NCBI RefSeq assembly: GCF_004664715.2
Contig: NC_051063.1
Span: forward strand, 74,840,018-74,904,017
Source of the DNA: Peromyscus leucopus
Lineage: Eukaryota; Chordata; Mammalia; Rodentia; Cricetidae
DNA length: 64,000 nucleotides
Direction of reading: 5' to 3'
Below the pieces are notes generated by a model. The model ran no database searches. It was not told the DNA's origin and saw only the letters and a program-made list of their open reading frames with translations. Both the position numbers and the translations under genes were made by a program. Of this stretch, positions 21,987-31,377 are shown piece by piece; position 1 is the stretch's first letter, and each line of letters opens with the position of its first letter.

Positions 21987-22104
21987 AGAAAAACTGTTTG
22001 AAAGTTTGTCCTGTGATAATTTGTAGCTGGTTGAGGCCTCATCGATTGCACTGAGACGTTTAAACGAAACACATTCACTCAAGGTTCTGCACAAAGACAA
22101 TTAT

Positions 22105-22495
22105 AGCTTTATTCAAAAAGACTTCAAACTGAAAATAATCCAGATCTCCTTCAACCGGTGAGAATCTGGGTACTAAAGTGGGAACAGTAAATAGACATGA
22201 CTTATCAGTAAAGTGGAACCTTCCCTGACCTACGCAGCAACCTGGTTGGATCTCAGATGTGTGGCACTAAGCGGAAGAAATCAGTCTTAGCGGGCCGTCA
22301 CCTGCAGCAGTCCACTTACTGGGCACCCTGGAAAAGGTGAAATCCGAGGACTAGATCAGCGTTCGCAGGGACAGGGCTGGCATCAAGCAGGAGCTCAAAG
22401 GAACAAAATGAGCAGGAGCTGTACAGCTGCTCCGGGTTTTGAGGGCACCTATGGTCATACAAATGAATACCTAAAACATCCCACAAAGAGAGGAT
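22105..22495 (+). mobile_element. L1M-like LINE 3' region
   Basis: GATCTCCTTCAACCGGTGAG, GGTTGGATCTCAGATGTGTG and GGACTAGATCAGCGTTCGCA follow the late-ORF2 to 3'-UTR order of old mammalian L1. Interrupted by frameshifts. Confidence 0.5.
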
Positions 22496-22690
22496 TTAAC
22501 TACATGGAAAATAAGACCATAATTTCAAAAACAAACTGCAAGCCAGTTGTGACCTGCTGAGCTGCTGAAGCCCCTCCTACCTCCTCCCAGCCCCTTCCTC
22601 CTCTCTCTAACAGTCTGCCAGGCTGTCCTCTGCATTATCCCCAATCATTCCTTCAGGAGGACACTGAATGGAGCCCCATTTTCTTTTTCC

Positions 22691-22739
<49 letters not shown>

Positions 22740-22755
22740 TGTGTGTGTGTGTGTG
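22691..22755 (+). repeat. (GT)n microsatellite
   Basis: About 32 dinucleotides with one TATG interruption near 22732. It is followed by a looser alternating stretch to about 22800. Confidence 0.96.
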
Positions 22756-22802
22756 CATGCCCATGTATGTGTACGTCTGTGCACACATGTGCGTGCCTAT
22801 GT

Positions 22803-22830
22803 ACATGGGCCTGTGTATATAGGCCCATGT
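22803..22830. repeat. Perfect 10-bp inverted repeat
   Basis: Arms ACATGGGCCT (22803-22812) and AGGCCCATGT (22821-22830) enclose an 8-base spacer. It sits at the edge of the GT tract. Confidence 0.85.
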
Positions 22831-23465
22831 GCAAACAGGCAGTTTTAGGCCACTTTAGACTTTGGAAGAAACTAAGCCACCAGCTCCACTCAAATGGTGG
22901 GCATGGCATGAGGAGACAGGGCACCCGTCATCAGCTTCAGCCCAGCTACTCAGCCTGTCGGTGCCACAGAAGTTGCTGCTGGGACCATCATGGTGGCAGA
23001 GCAGAGCTGATTTCATGCTGGCCCTTGGGCTTCACTAGCTAGAATGGACAGTGATCCGGGAGGAGACGGTACAGGAGCTTTCCCTGTGGTTTCTAAGGGA
23101 GCCAGCAGACCTGCTGGGCTAAGCTGGGGCAAGATGGGCAAGCAGGAATTGTTTTCCTGGCTCTGGGTATGTAGTTTACCATACTGGCATGTTCAGTCCC
23201 ACGGCTCTGGAGTGAAATGGGTGGGAGAACCGCAGCCTGAAGGCAGAAGAAGAGCTCCATAAAGAGGCCTTGAACTGGTGGCTCAGTCATGAAAGGCTGC
23301 AGGCACACAGGGTACTTTCTGTCTTTGGGACTTGGTCCCTCTGCCATCAGTAAGTCCCCAAAGTGCCAAGAGTGCAGACTGAAAGGACATGTGAAACAGG
23401 ACAAGCACTGAACTGTTCCCTTCCCCCTGAGGTTCTGGAGATTGAAGCCAGACCTGCACATAAGC

Positions 23466-23560
23466 CTGGTTTATGGAGTATTGGGGATTGAACCCAGGGC
23501 TTCGTGCATGCCAGGCGAACATTCTTCTTGCTTGTTGAGCTACATCCCCAGCTGGAGTGA
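23466..23560 (-). mobile_element. ID SINE
   Basis: GGGGATTGAACCCAGGGCTT, CGTGCATGCCAGGCGAACAT and GAGCTACATCCCCAGCT are the reverse complement of the tRNA-Ala-related ID body, including its B box. Confidence 0.8.
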
Positions 23561-23589
23561 GGTTTTAATCTGCTTTTTCATAACTAGCT

Positions 23590-23674
23590 GCTTCGTCTTC
23601 TGTAAGTTACTTAATGTCCCTAAACTCCAGTATCCTCATTTCCAAAATAAGGCTTATTGTCAAGATTAAATGAA
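23590..23674 (+). mobile_element. MIR SINE, left part
   Basis: GTAAGTTACTTAATGTCCCT, TCCAGTATCCTCATTTCCAA and AAGATTAAATGAA follow the MIR 3' half. The element is split by the ID at 23675-23765. Confidence 0.65.
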
Positions 23675-23765
23675 GCCCGGAGATGTACTCTGTGGTAGAG
23701 TTCTTGCCTGGCACTCATGAGACTTTGGATTCCGTTCCCAGCACTGTAAAAACAGAAAGAGCAAA
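23675..23765 (+). mobile_element. ID SINE inserted in MIR
   Basis: GCCCGGAGATGTACTCTGTG start, TAGAGTTCTTGCCTGGCACT and GATTCCGTTCCCAGCACTGT followed by an A-rich tail. A perfect 13-bp target duplication, AAGATTAAATGAA, flanks it at 23662-23674 and 23766-23778. The target lies inside a MIR, so the order of events is clear. Confidence 0.92.
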
Positions 23766-23850
23766 AAGATTAAATGAAATCACTATGTGACGTATTGAAC
23801 ACCATACCCAGCACGTAGCAGGTTCCTAGAATGGTAAATGCTCACTGCTC
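23766..23850 (+). mobile_element. MIR SINE, right part
   Basis: After the duplicated target the MIR resumes and ends with ACCATACCCAGCACGTAGCA and AATGGTAAATGCTCACTGC, the usual MIR 3' end. Confidence 0.6.
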
Positions 23851-25134
23851 ATTGAAACAAACCAGCCAAACAAACAAACAAATAAATATTGGTCTCTGTG
23901 AGTGCCAGATAACTCCTCACTAAAATTGGGGAAAGATGTCGGCTGTCAGCATCTGAACAAGGGCCCCTGCAAAGTTTATTAGACTTGTGGGAATGAGTAG
24001 GTCTGACCCTTGCGGCCTTGGCTGCCAACAAGGTTTTAAGTTTGAGCCATATGGTTTTATGGCAGTTCTTGAAAAACGATTCAAGCTGGGCACAACCTAC
24101 AGTGGGGGTCCACTTGTTTAGGGAGTGTAGTAAGGCCAAGGAATTACATGAGTGGTGATGAGGTTTTTGATTGGGAAGAGAAAGGCCTTAGCAGCCTGGT
24201 GTCCCAAGCAGCAAGAATTCCCAAGACTCTGCCACACTCATTTGCGGAGTCAGTCCCAGGTCTACTTTAGCACTCAGATGAAAGGGAATGCTTTGTCTCG
24301 GTCCTGTGTAATGGAGGTGTGTTGGTTTCAATATTACTATTAACAATATTGGTATTAGCATTATTAGGAAAGTTAAGTCATGAATACAGTTTCTAATAAA
24401 TGCATCACTAATTAGAGTGAGACAGAAAATAACGAGAGCAGAATAGGATTCAGCAGTTCAAGTGGGGTGACCAACTGTCCCATTTTGAGACAAGGAGTAT
24501 TTTATAAAAACTAAAATGTCGTATTTGACCATTGACCAGTCTGGATTCAAGACAAGAAACCCTTTGCCTAGCATATGTAATGTGTAAGGCCTTTGTTTCA
24601 CACACGCATGCACACACACAGAGGTGTGGGGCAGGAAGCCCAAATGTTTCCTATAGCTTGTTTGGAATTTAATAAGACAATGTTTTATGTAACATGAATG
24701 TCAACTCATGTTTGTAAGTTAGGGAAGTCACAGAATAGAATAGAATAGCTCTTTCAGGAGTTGTAAGTCAGGCTTCTTGAGGAGCAGGAATGTCACCCCC
24801 ACCCACCCACCCACACACTATCATTTGTTAGAATACTGATTTGGGTCTCTACTGAGGGTGCTGAGAAGGGCCTATGGAAGCATCTGGCAGACTGCATCAG
24901 AAATAAACTCTTGCATGGTGCCTCCTACTTGGGTGGTGCCTGACACCCTAAGGCAGCCAGACTCTCTGGTTGGTTTTATTGTTGTGTGTGTTGCTTTTTG
25001 TCTTCTCTCCAAAGAAAAGCTGAACTAGAACAGGCAAGCAACTGAGCTCAAGGTAGACGTTCCCTGGCCTGCCTTTTTGTAATGCAACAGCTCTCCCCAT
25101 CATCCTGTGCCCTGCAAGAGCAGGTGCACGTGGT
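23851..25134. other. Mostly unique sequence
   Basis: Contains a short AATAG repeat (24732-24748) and a CCCA repeat (about 24796-24812). A block near 24463-24490 (GGGGTGACCAACTGTCCCAT) may be an old DNA-transposon end, but is too short to name. Confidence 0.4.
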
Positions 25135-25680
25135 GGTATTATATTCCCCAAAATATTGTGCATGCTAATAGACTTATCTGGGGTCAGAGAAGAGAACAGC
25201 CACAATACTAAACATAGAGGATAGGCAGTGGTAGCACATGCCTTTAGTCCTAGCATTCCAGAGGCAGAAATCCCTCTGAATCTCTGTGAGTTCAAGGCCA
25301 CATTGGAAACAGCCAGGCATGGTGACACACGCCTTTAATCCCAAGAAGTGAGCCTTTAATCCCAGGGAGTAATGGCAGAAAGCAGAAAAATATATAAGGC
25401 GTGAAGACCAGAAACTAGCAGCATTTGGCTGGTTAAGCATTAAGCTGGTTAAGCATTTGGCTGGTTAAGCTTTTAGGCTTGGAGCAGCACAGTTCAGCTG
25501 AGATTCATTTGGATGAGGACTCAGAGACTTCCAGTCTGAGGAAACAAGACCAGCTGAGGAACTGGCAAAGTGAGGAAGCTGTGGCTTGTTCTGCTTCTCT
25601 GATCTTCCAGCATTCACCCCAATAACTGGCCTCAGGTTTGATTTTATTAATAAGACTCTTTAAGATTCATGCTACAGGTG
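25135..25680 (+). mobile_element. Composite B1-containing retroposon, family B copy 1
   Basis: Unique head (ATGCTAATAGACTTATCTGG), then two B1-like segments (GGTAGCACATGCCTTTAGTC and GGTGACACACGCCTTTAATC), an AAATATATAAGGCGTGAAGA TATA-like block, a triplicated CTGGTTAAGCATTTGG motif, and the tail TGATCTTCCAGCATTCACCC to TAAGATTCATGCTACAG. The same tail recurs inverted at 57495-57895. It may correspond to RMER1 or a similar medium-reiteration family; the name is uncertain. No coding capacity. Confidence 0.7.
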
Positions 25681-26520
25681 TACCACCAGGGCAACTCTGC
25701 AGAGATGGGGAACTAAGGGGGCAATAAGAACCATAAAAGTAATATCTGAACTGTGAAGATACATGGCTTGGCTGTCAAGAGAGAACATAGCTTTCTTTTC
25801 TACCTCCCAAGAGTGGGCCATCCCATGAAGGGTGGTCAGATCTCTCAAGAGTCATTCAGCACCTACACATTGAAAGCACTCTGAAGGTAAACACATACTA
25901 CCTATAGCTGCTTGGGTCTGTCCTGGGAGAGAAAGCGGGAAATGGATACGCCTTGAGCCCAAAGCAGGAGCTCAAGTTTCTCCCAGACATCCTTTGCCTC
26001 CTGCCCCCTGGAATCCCAGATGGGTGCTAGCACCAGGAGGATCTTGTCTCAGCAGGCTTTGCAGAAACTCCAGAGTGAGCCCCAAATAGGATACCTGGGT
26101 TTTCTCCACCCTGCTCCTAGGCCCCTTACAAGCCCCTAGCAACCTGATCTTATCTCCGCTGTGGAATTTTCCCACAGGGAGGCAGAAAAGGTCAGCTGTG
26201 TGTGCTGGGCACCCTGGGGCAGGCCCACTCCCTTCTGCCATGGAGTGTCTTTGGGGCCCTCACAGCGGCTCAGCTCCTACTTTCTGAACATACCAAGGAC
26301 TCTAAGTGACGGATGCCACCATGACCTGGCCTGCAGGATTACTGAAAATCAGGTGTACTTGGAGGCTTGGCTAGGCTTCCGCTTGAGCGGCTGCTCCGGG
26401 CTGGAGATGGGTGCAGGTCTGGGTACCCCGTCACCTTGAACTAGTTGGTTAGTCTGAGATCCCACACCTTGTGATTCGCGCGAACCATCCTCATGACTTT
26501 TGCCCCAGCTGTCTTCTGCC
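25681..26520. other. No gene or clear repeat
   Basis: Unique-looking; overlapping open frames near 25972-26439 have no family resemblance. Confidence 0.45.
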
Positions 26521-26527
26521 AGGACAG

Positions 26528-26833
26528 CTGTATGATTTTTTTTTTAAGCCATTTGTTTTATTGATAATTTGAAAGGGGTAGTGTTAAAGATGGACAGAAA
26601 AAAATCGATATCTGGGTGTTTTACATAGAAAGTGACCACAAACAAGAGTACAATGTGCATTCTACAACAATAAGAACAAGTAATCAACTCCACACAGTCA
26701 CATGGGGTCAGCTGACGGGGAAGGGGGGTACTGGCACCTCCCAATCCTATTGAAATTGGCAATGCATTAATAAGGTAAAGCCTGTCTCTTCAGCTCAGAG
26801 TCCGGACGGCCTCCTATGGTGGGGGAACAGAGT
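26528..26833 (-). pseudogene. Retroposed mRNA 3' end, parent unknown
   Basis: On the minus strand an AATAAA hexamer (rc at 26557-26562) is followed after about 11 bases by a poly(A) tract (poly-T on plus, 26535-26545). No SINE or LINE consensus is recognised in the body. AGGACAG occurs on both sides (26521-26527 and 26834-26840), a possible short or eroded target duplication. Together these suggest a 5'-truncated processed copy of a 3' UTR. I do not recognise the source gene and see no coding part. Confidence 0.5.
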
Positions 26834-26972
26834 AGGACAGACAAAGGATATTGTTTTCTAAATTGAAAATGGCCTTTGGATCAGGTGCGGGCTTCCCAGG
26901 TTGCTCAGATTGTAATAAACTCAGTTTAGTGTCCAGTTAACAGTAGCTATGGTGATAAGCTACAATAACACA

Positions 26973-26974
<2 letters not shown>

Positions 26975-27011
<37 letters not shown>
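26975..27011 (+). repeat. (AC)n microsatellite
   Basis: Eighteen or so uninterrupted AC dinucleotides. Confidence 0.95.
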
Positions 27012-27013
<2 letters not shown>

Positions 27014-28082
27014 AAAATAAGCAGAAACCCAACAAATATTATTGCACTATTCACTTCCTCCCGGAACCCCTGGTTAGGACCTAAGCCTGTGGCCCCGATC
27101 GCAGAAGGTGCACCCAGGGCTTGAAGCTTACTTGCCCAGCTCTCAGCTCCTCCTGGTCAGATGGCCTGGAGGACGGCAGAGGAGGTGGATTTCTCCACAG
27201 GCACTGCTGGCTGTCTTTGTCCAGACACCTGGGAAAATGCAGCAGGAAGCACTTTCTCTCTGGGATAGCTGTGGCACAGAGGAACCACAGAGTGGAGCCT
27301 CTCCCTGCTGGGGATAAGTCTGGTGACATGTCCTGTCCCAGTGGCTGTGGACAGGTGAAGAACTGGCTTTGGGGACTTTGCCAGGGGCTTCCCGTCACAC
27401 CACGAGCTGCACACTAGGCTTTGGGCTGTCTACCCTTTTGGACTTCATGGCTAGCCTAGAAAGTGAGCAGGTGCTGTGACCATCGCAGGACAAAGGGAGC
27501 TAGGTAACACAGCTTGGTGTCACTTGGGTGACACCCACCCGCCCCCTCAGGCTTAAGCAGAAAGCCTCCTGCCCAGGACCTGAGTTGATCCCACCGGACC
27601 CTCAGGGCATCCCCAGCACCAAGGGGCTGAGCGAGGAGTCCATTGCTGCCTTTTAAGCACTTTAGCATTGTTAATGATTAAATGGGGTTCTTCCATTAAT
27701 CCCAAGCGCGGGCCTTTGTCTCCTGGCCAAGGAGAGGAGTCTCCTGCTTTGAAATGCCACATAAAAATGATAAATGCCCTTTCCCTCCCTCCCAGGGTCA
27801 CCAGGTCCCAGTATTCCTTTAAAGTTTGCAAGGGCAACACAGGGTATGCCTTGTTTAAACACAAAAGCGCTAGGCCAGTCCAGGCTGGGCGGTCAGGCCA
27901 GGGCTGTACCCCTGGGAGTGCATGGCAGCTACAGGGACTTAGGGACAGCCAAGGGAACCCAGTAGCCACTGCAGCATGGGGGCTCAGAGCATTTGAACAT
28001 CCAGTGGCATGGATCTTTCCGTGGAATGAGTGAAGCCTGAAGCTGCAAAACTCCACTGTGAGAAGACCGAGGAAGAAAACAT
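27012..28082. other. Unique sequence with long chance open frames
   Basis: The longest open frame in the window (27553-28188, minus, 211 codons) lies largely here. Its translation is low in order, rich in P, W and C, has no recognisable domain and crosses a G-run. I treat it as chance. Confidence 0.5.
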
Positions 28083-28118
28083 GGCGGGGGGTGGGGGGTG
28101 GGGGGGGTTGGGAGGGGT
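28083..28118 (+). repeat. G-quadruplex-type G-rich tract
   Basis: Six G-runs of three to nine bases separated by one to four bases. It easily fits G3+N1-7 four-tract rules. Confidence 0.85.
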
Positions 28119-28204
28119 GTACCATTTGCCAGTTCCTGCAAGCAAGCTTGCCATTCAGCCTTGGATGGTCCCAGCACCCCAGCATCATGTCCTTCCTGGG
28201 CTCC

Positions 28205-28432
28205 AGAAATGCAGAGCCACACCAGCTGGTGGCAGAGGCCTGTAATTCCAGTTGCTAGGGAAGTTGAGGCAGGAGGATCAAAGTTCAAGGCCCACCTGGG
28301 CTACAAAGTGAATTCAAGGCCTGGGCATCTTAGTGAGACCTATTGAGGGCAGAGGGGTGATGCTGAGTATGTATCTCGGTGGTATACGAGGTGTCCAGCA
28401 TGCTTGAGGTGTAGGTTCAGTCCCCAGTGAGG
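28205..28432 (+). mobile_element. B1/ID fused SINE (B4-like)
   Basis: B1-like half: GGTGGCAGAGGCCTGTAATT, GGGAAGTTGAGGCAGGAGGA and GCATCTTAGTGAGACC. ID-like half: GAGTATGTATCTCGGTGGTA and AGGTGTAGGTTCAGTCCCCA. Same arrangement as 311-532 and 54170-54358. Confidence 0.75.
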
Positions 28433-28500
28433 GAAGGATGGGGAAGGAAAGAGAATGGGAAGGAAGAAAAAGAGAAAGGGAGAAAAGGAAAATGGTGTGT
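28430..28500 (+). repeat. Purine-rich A-tail tract
   Basis: GGAAG/GAAAA-rich, almost all purine. Probably the degenerate tail of the preceding SINE. Confidence 0.85.
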
Positions 28501-28525
28501 GTGGGGGGCCAGACAGGTGAGCACG

Positions 28526-28554
28526 CACGCACACACACACACACACACACACAC
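28526..28554 (+). repeat. (CA)n microsatellite
   Basis: Begins CACGCACGCACACA and continues as pure CA, about 14 units. Confidence 0.94.
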
Positions 28555-28832
28555 GGGGCAGGGGGTGGGGGAGATTAGTATGTAACTGCTAATTTAATTC
28601 TTACAGCATGCCATTTTGCAGATGAGAGGGTTCAAGCCCAGGGAAGCCTGGTGATTTTTCAGAGGTCTGGGGGTTTTGGAAGCCCAGGATGGAAGAGACA
28701 CATACCACAGGCATCCACACAACCCTTTCTAGTGTAGAGCCTTGGAATAACCAGAGCCAGGATCCTGAAGGCCTGCACCAGCCTAGCTGAGATGGACCAG
28801 TGGGAAGCCTCCTTAGCCAGAGAACATCTCCT

Positions 28833-29048
28833 ACCACTCCCTCCCACTCCAGTCTCCTCCCACTCTGGTCTCCTCCCACTCCAGTCTCCTCCCACTCTGG
28901 GCTCCTTCCACTCCGGTCTCTTACCACTCCAGTCCCCTCCCACTCCAGTCTCCTCCCACTCCAGTCTCCTCCCACTCCAGTCTCCTCCCACTCCGGTCTC
29001 CTCCCACTCTGGTCTCCTCCCACTCCAGTCTCCTCCCACTCCAGCTCC
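28833..29048 (+). repeat. 16-bp minisatellite, about 12-13 copies
   Basis: Unit CCAGTCTCCTCCCACT, with CTGG and CCGG variants at the first four positions. Twelve full units can be counted from 28849 to 29040, plus partial flanking units. As 16 is not a multiple of three, every frame is crossed and gives open frames with a 16-residue protein period, but this is not coding evidence. One strand is purine-rich. Confidence 0.97.
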
Positions 29049-29129
29049 AGGAAGAAAGGCAGGGCTGAGGGTCCGGCAACACGGTCTGCGTCCACAGCCC
29101 TCAAGTCCTCTATGGCACCACGAAAGGGT

Positions 29130-29770
29130 TAACATAGGGCTCTGTCACTGCATAAATCCGTATTTATCTGCCACAAAGTAAGCTATTTAGGTTTCTGATT
29201 TACAGTCCTCGGTTTTCATAAAAGTCAGTCATTCCCAGTAAAAGAATGTGGGTTAGATTTATAGGCTCTGCCTTAGTCTTTAAAGCCCAAAGTTGCTCTA
29301 TGACTCACCCTCCATAATGTTTCTGCTCTGGTCCAGAGATATTCGTGTGCAAAGAGAAAGATTCAGATCTCCGCCCTGAAAAATAAGACTTTGGGGGGGA
29401 ACTAATTATAATGGCGTCAATTGTACTACGCTTGTAAACTTGCCGTCAGCAGGCCCCCCTGGAGCCTGTTTTCCAAGGGTTTTATTCCACAATAAAATGT
29501 GCTCTGGTTTGCAGCTCGGCATATAAGACCTCCACTGGTATGAGCGAATGTTTTTTTTTCCTACCAAATTATTAGAAATAAACAGCCCAACAGTGGAAAA
29601 GCAAAAAAAAATTATAAGCAAGGAAAATAAATCTTGGAATGTTTGCATTTAGTGATGTTAATAGAGTCTGTGACTTAGCTGCACAGTCCAGCTAGCTACA
29701 TGGAGCCAGCCTGGTATTTTTATTTTAATTTCAGTTTGTATTTTGCCAGTGTGAAATGGGGTCAAGGCAA
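29130..29770. other. Repeat-free AT-rich candidate conserved element
   Basis: About 640 bp with no recognisable repeat. It holds several homeodomain-like ATTA/TAAT cores (for example CTAATTATAATGGCG near 29402) and an inverted repeat TTTTATT/AATAAAA around 29480. This resembles conserved non-coding enhancers in texture. That is inference from composition only. Confidence 0.3.
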
Positions 29771-31090
29771 GACAGCATGGAAAAAAAAAAGACTTTGATG
29801 TCCCTTTGAAAAAATATTTTGTCCTGTGACTTCATGGTATTTAGTGTCCTTCTCCCTCTCCTGTCCCCAGCCTCTTGATGAACTGCCTGTCAGACCCATG
29901 ACCATCACACATAATAAAATATAGCCATCATCAACAAACCTCTTTCCAACTTCCTCCCCTCCCCCCACCGACGACGTCAGACTTGGAGGCAGAATGGCTC
30001 ACAATGTAACATGAAAATGGGGATCAAGATAACTGAACTAGATAAGGGAAAACAGCCCTTGTAAACTTTCTCCAAAGCAAAGCTGAAGAAGAGGGGCCCA
30101 AGTGCAAGAGGCCGAGTAGGGGCCGAGGTCATATGGATTGGGCTGCTAGCCAGTCCAAATAGGAGGTTAGGAGGTGAAGATTGCCAGGGGGCTGAGAAAG
30201 AGAACAATGTAGCAGCCAGGTCAAGAAGAATGGCACAGAGTGCTGGTCCCGGAATAAATTTAAGTTTCCCTTCCCCGCGTTCCAGAATGCTTTCATTCAG
30301 ACTTTCTGTGGGTGAGGGGGAATATGTAGATGGACAGGGCTGGAAGCCTTGGCTGTGGACCTACAGTGAGTGGGTCAGATGAAGGAGACTTGGCCGAGAC
30401 AGGTCGGGAAGCAGGTGAGGTGACAGAACACAGAACGATCCAAGTCTGCTACATCTGGCCTGTGTGTGTTTCAGTGTGACTGGGACAGAAGAGTCCATTG
30501 GGCAACTTCCTCAATTTGCCTCACTCTCACCTTCATGGGCGCCCTTGTGGTAGGTCTTTCTCATCAATGGACAAACCCTGTGTCCATATCAGTGGGACAA
30601 AGAACATGTACACAGTCTACTCCAGCATACCATCTAGAAAGTGTGAGAGCAAGGGAGAGAGAGGTTACGTGTGGGGCGGGGTGTGAATTCAGGGAGGAGG
30701 TGGGATTTCCACAGTTCTGAAGACTCAGTGGGGGTTTGAAAGGAAAGGAGCAAGGATTAGCTGAGCAAGAAAGAAGAACGAATGGAAATGTTTAGAAGCA
30801 CGCTGTTGGTCTGCTCTGGAAGAGGAATGAACAGGCCAGCCTGGGACTATGGTTAAGGATGTATAAGACTGCAAAGTAACTGAGCATTCTAGACTTAATT
30901 TGCCAGTATCGGGACCTTCCTTGGCCCTCAGGACAGAATGGGGGCCCTTGCTGAGGGCCCCAGGCTTTGTCCCCTTCCTCTCTCATGTGTGGCACTTCTT
31001 ACCCTAGAGCACAATGTCATACAGTCTTCCCTATGGGACATGAGTCCCCGAGAGTCTCCTTCACTAATCTAACACACTAAGTCCAGAGTA
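29771..31090. other. No gene or clear repeat
   Basis: Unique-looking. No supported coding frame. Confidence 0.45.
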
Positions 31091-31096
31091 CAGTGG

Positions 31097-31166
31097 GTCT
31101 TCAACGAAGAGTTGGTGGGGGATGAATGGAGGTCTTCAAGGAAGAGTAGGTGGGGGATGAATGGAG
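31097..31166 (+). repeat. 35-bp tandem duplication
   Basis: Two adjacent units (31097-31131 and 31132-31166) identical at 33 of 35 positions; the shared core is GTGGGGGATGAATGGAG. Confidence 0.92.
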
Positions 31167-31360
31167 TTCTCAACATTTTTGTGGAAACATGCTAAAGATC
31201 TATAGCAGGTGACAGAAGGCTTGGAGCCAGAGCTTGGCCGTTAGGTCTGAAGGTCGGATAGGGAGGACAAGGAAGCCGTGATCCATTAGCAATGGCCGGC
31301 ATCAAGGGCTGGTTTTTGTTGGATGTGACTACCAAAGAATGAGGGGGAGGGTTCAAGGCT

Positions 31361-31377
31361 GGGGGGGGGGGGGGGGG
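31361..31377 (+). repeat. Poly-G run (17)
   Basis: Seventeen consecutive G. Length may be unreliable in assembly. Confidence 0.9.

Noticed and set aside
24463..24530. Old DNA-transposon end (GGGGTGACCAACTGTCC)
   Set aside because: Too short and diverged to name or bound.
27553..28188. Longest open frame (minus, 211 codons)
   Set aside because: No recognisable domain or family, skewed toward P/W/C, and crosses a G-run of uncertain length. Open frames near 200 codons are not surprising in 64 kb on six frames at this GC content.
28601..29181. Repetitive open frames on both strands with a 16-residue period
   Set aside because: Produced by the 16-bp minisatellite, which gives a 48-base coding period in every frame. 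Not evidence of a repeat protein.
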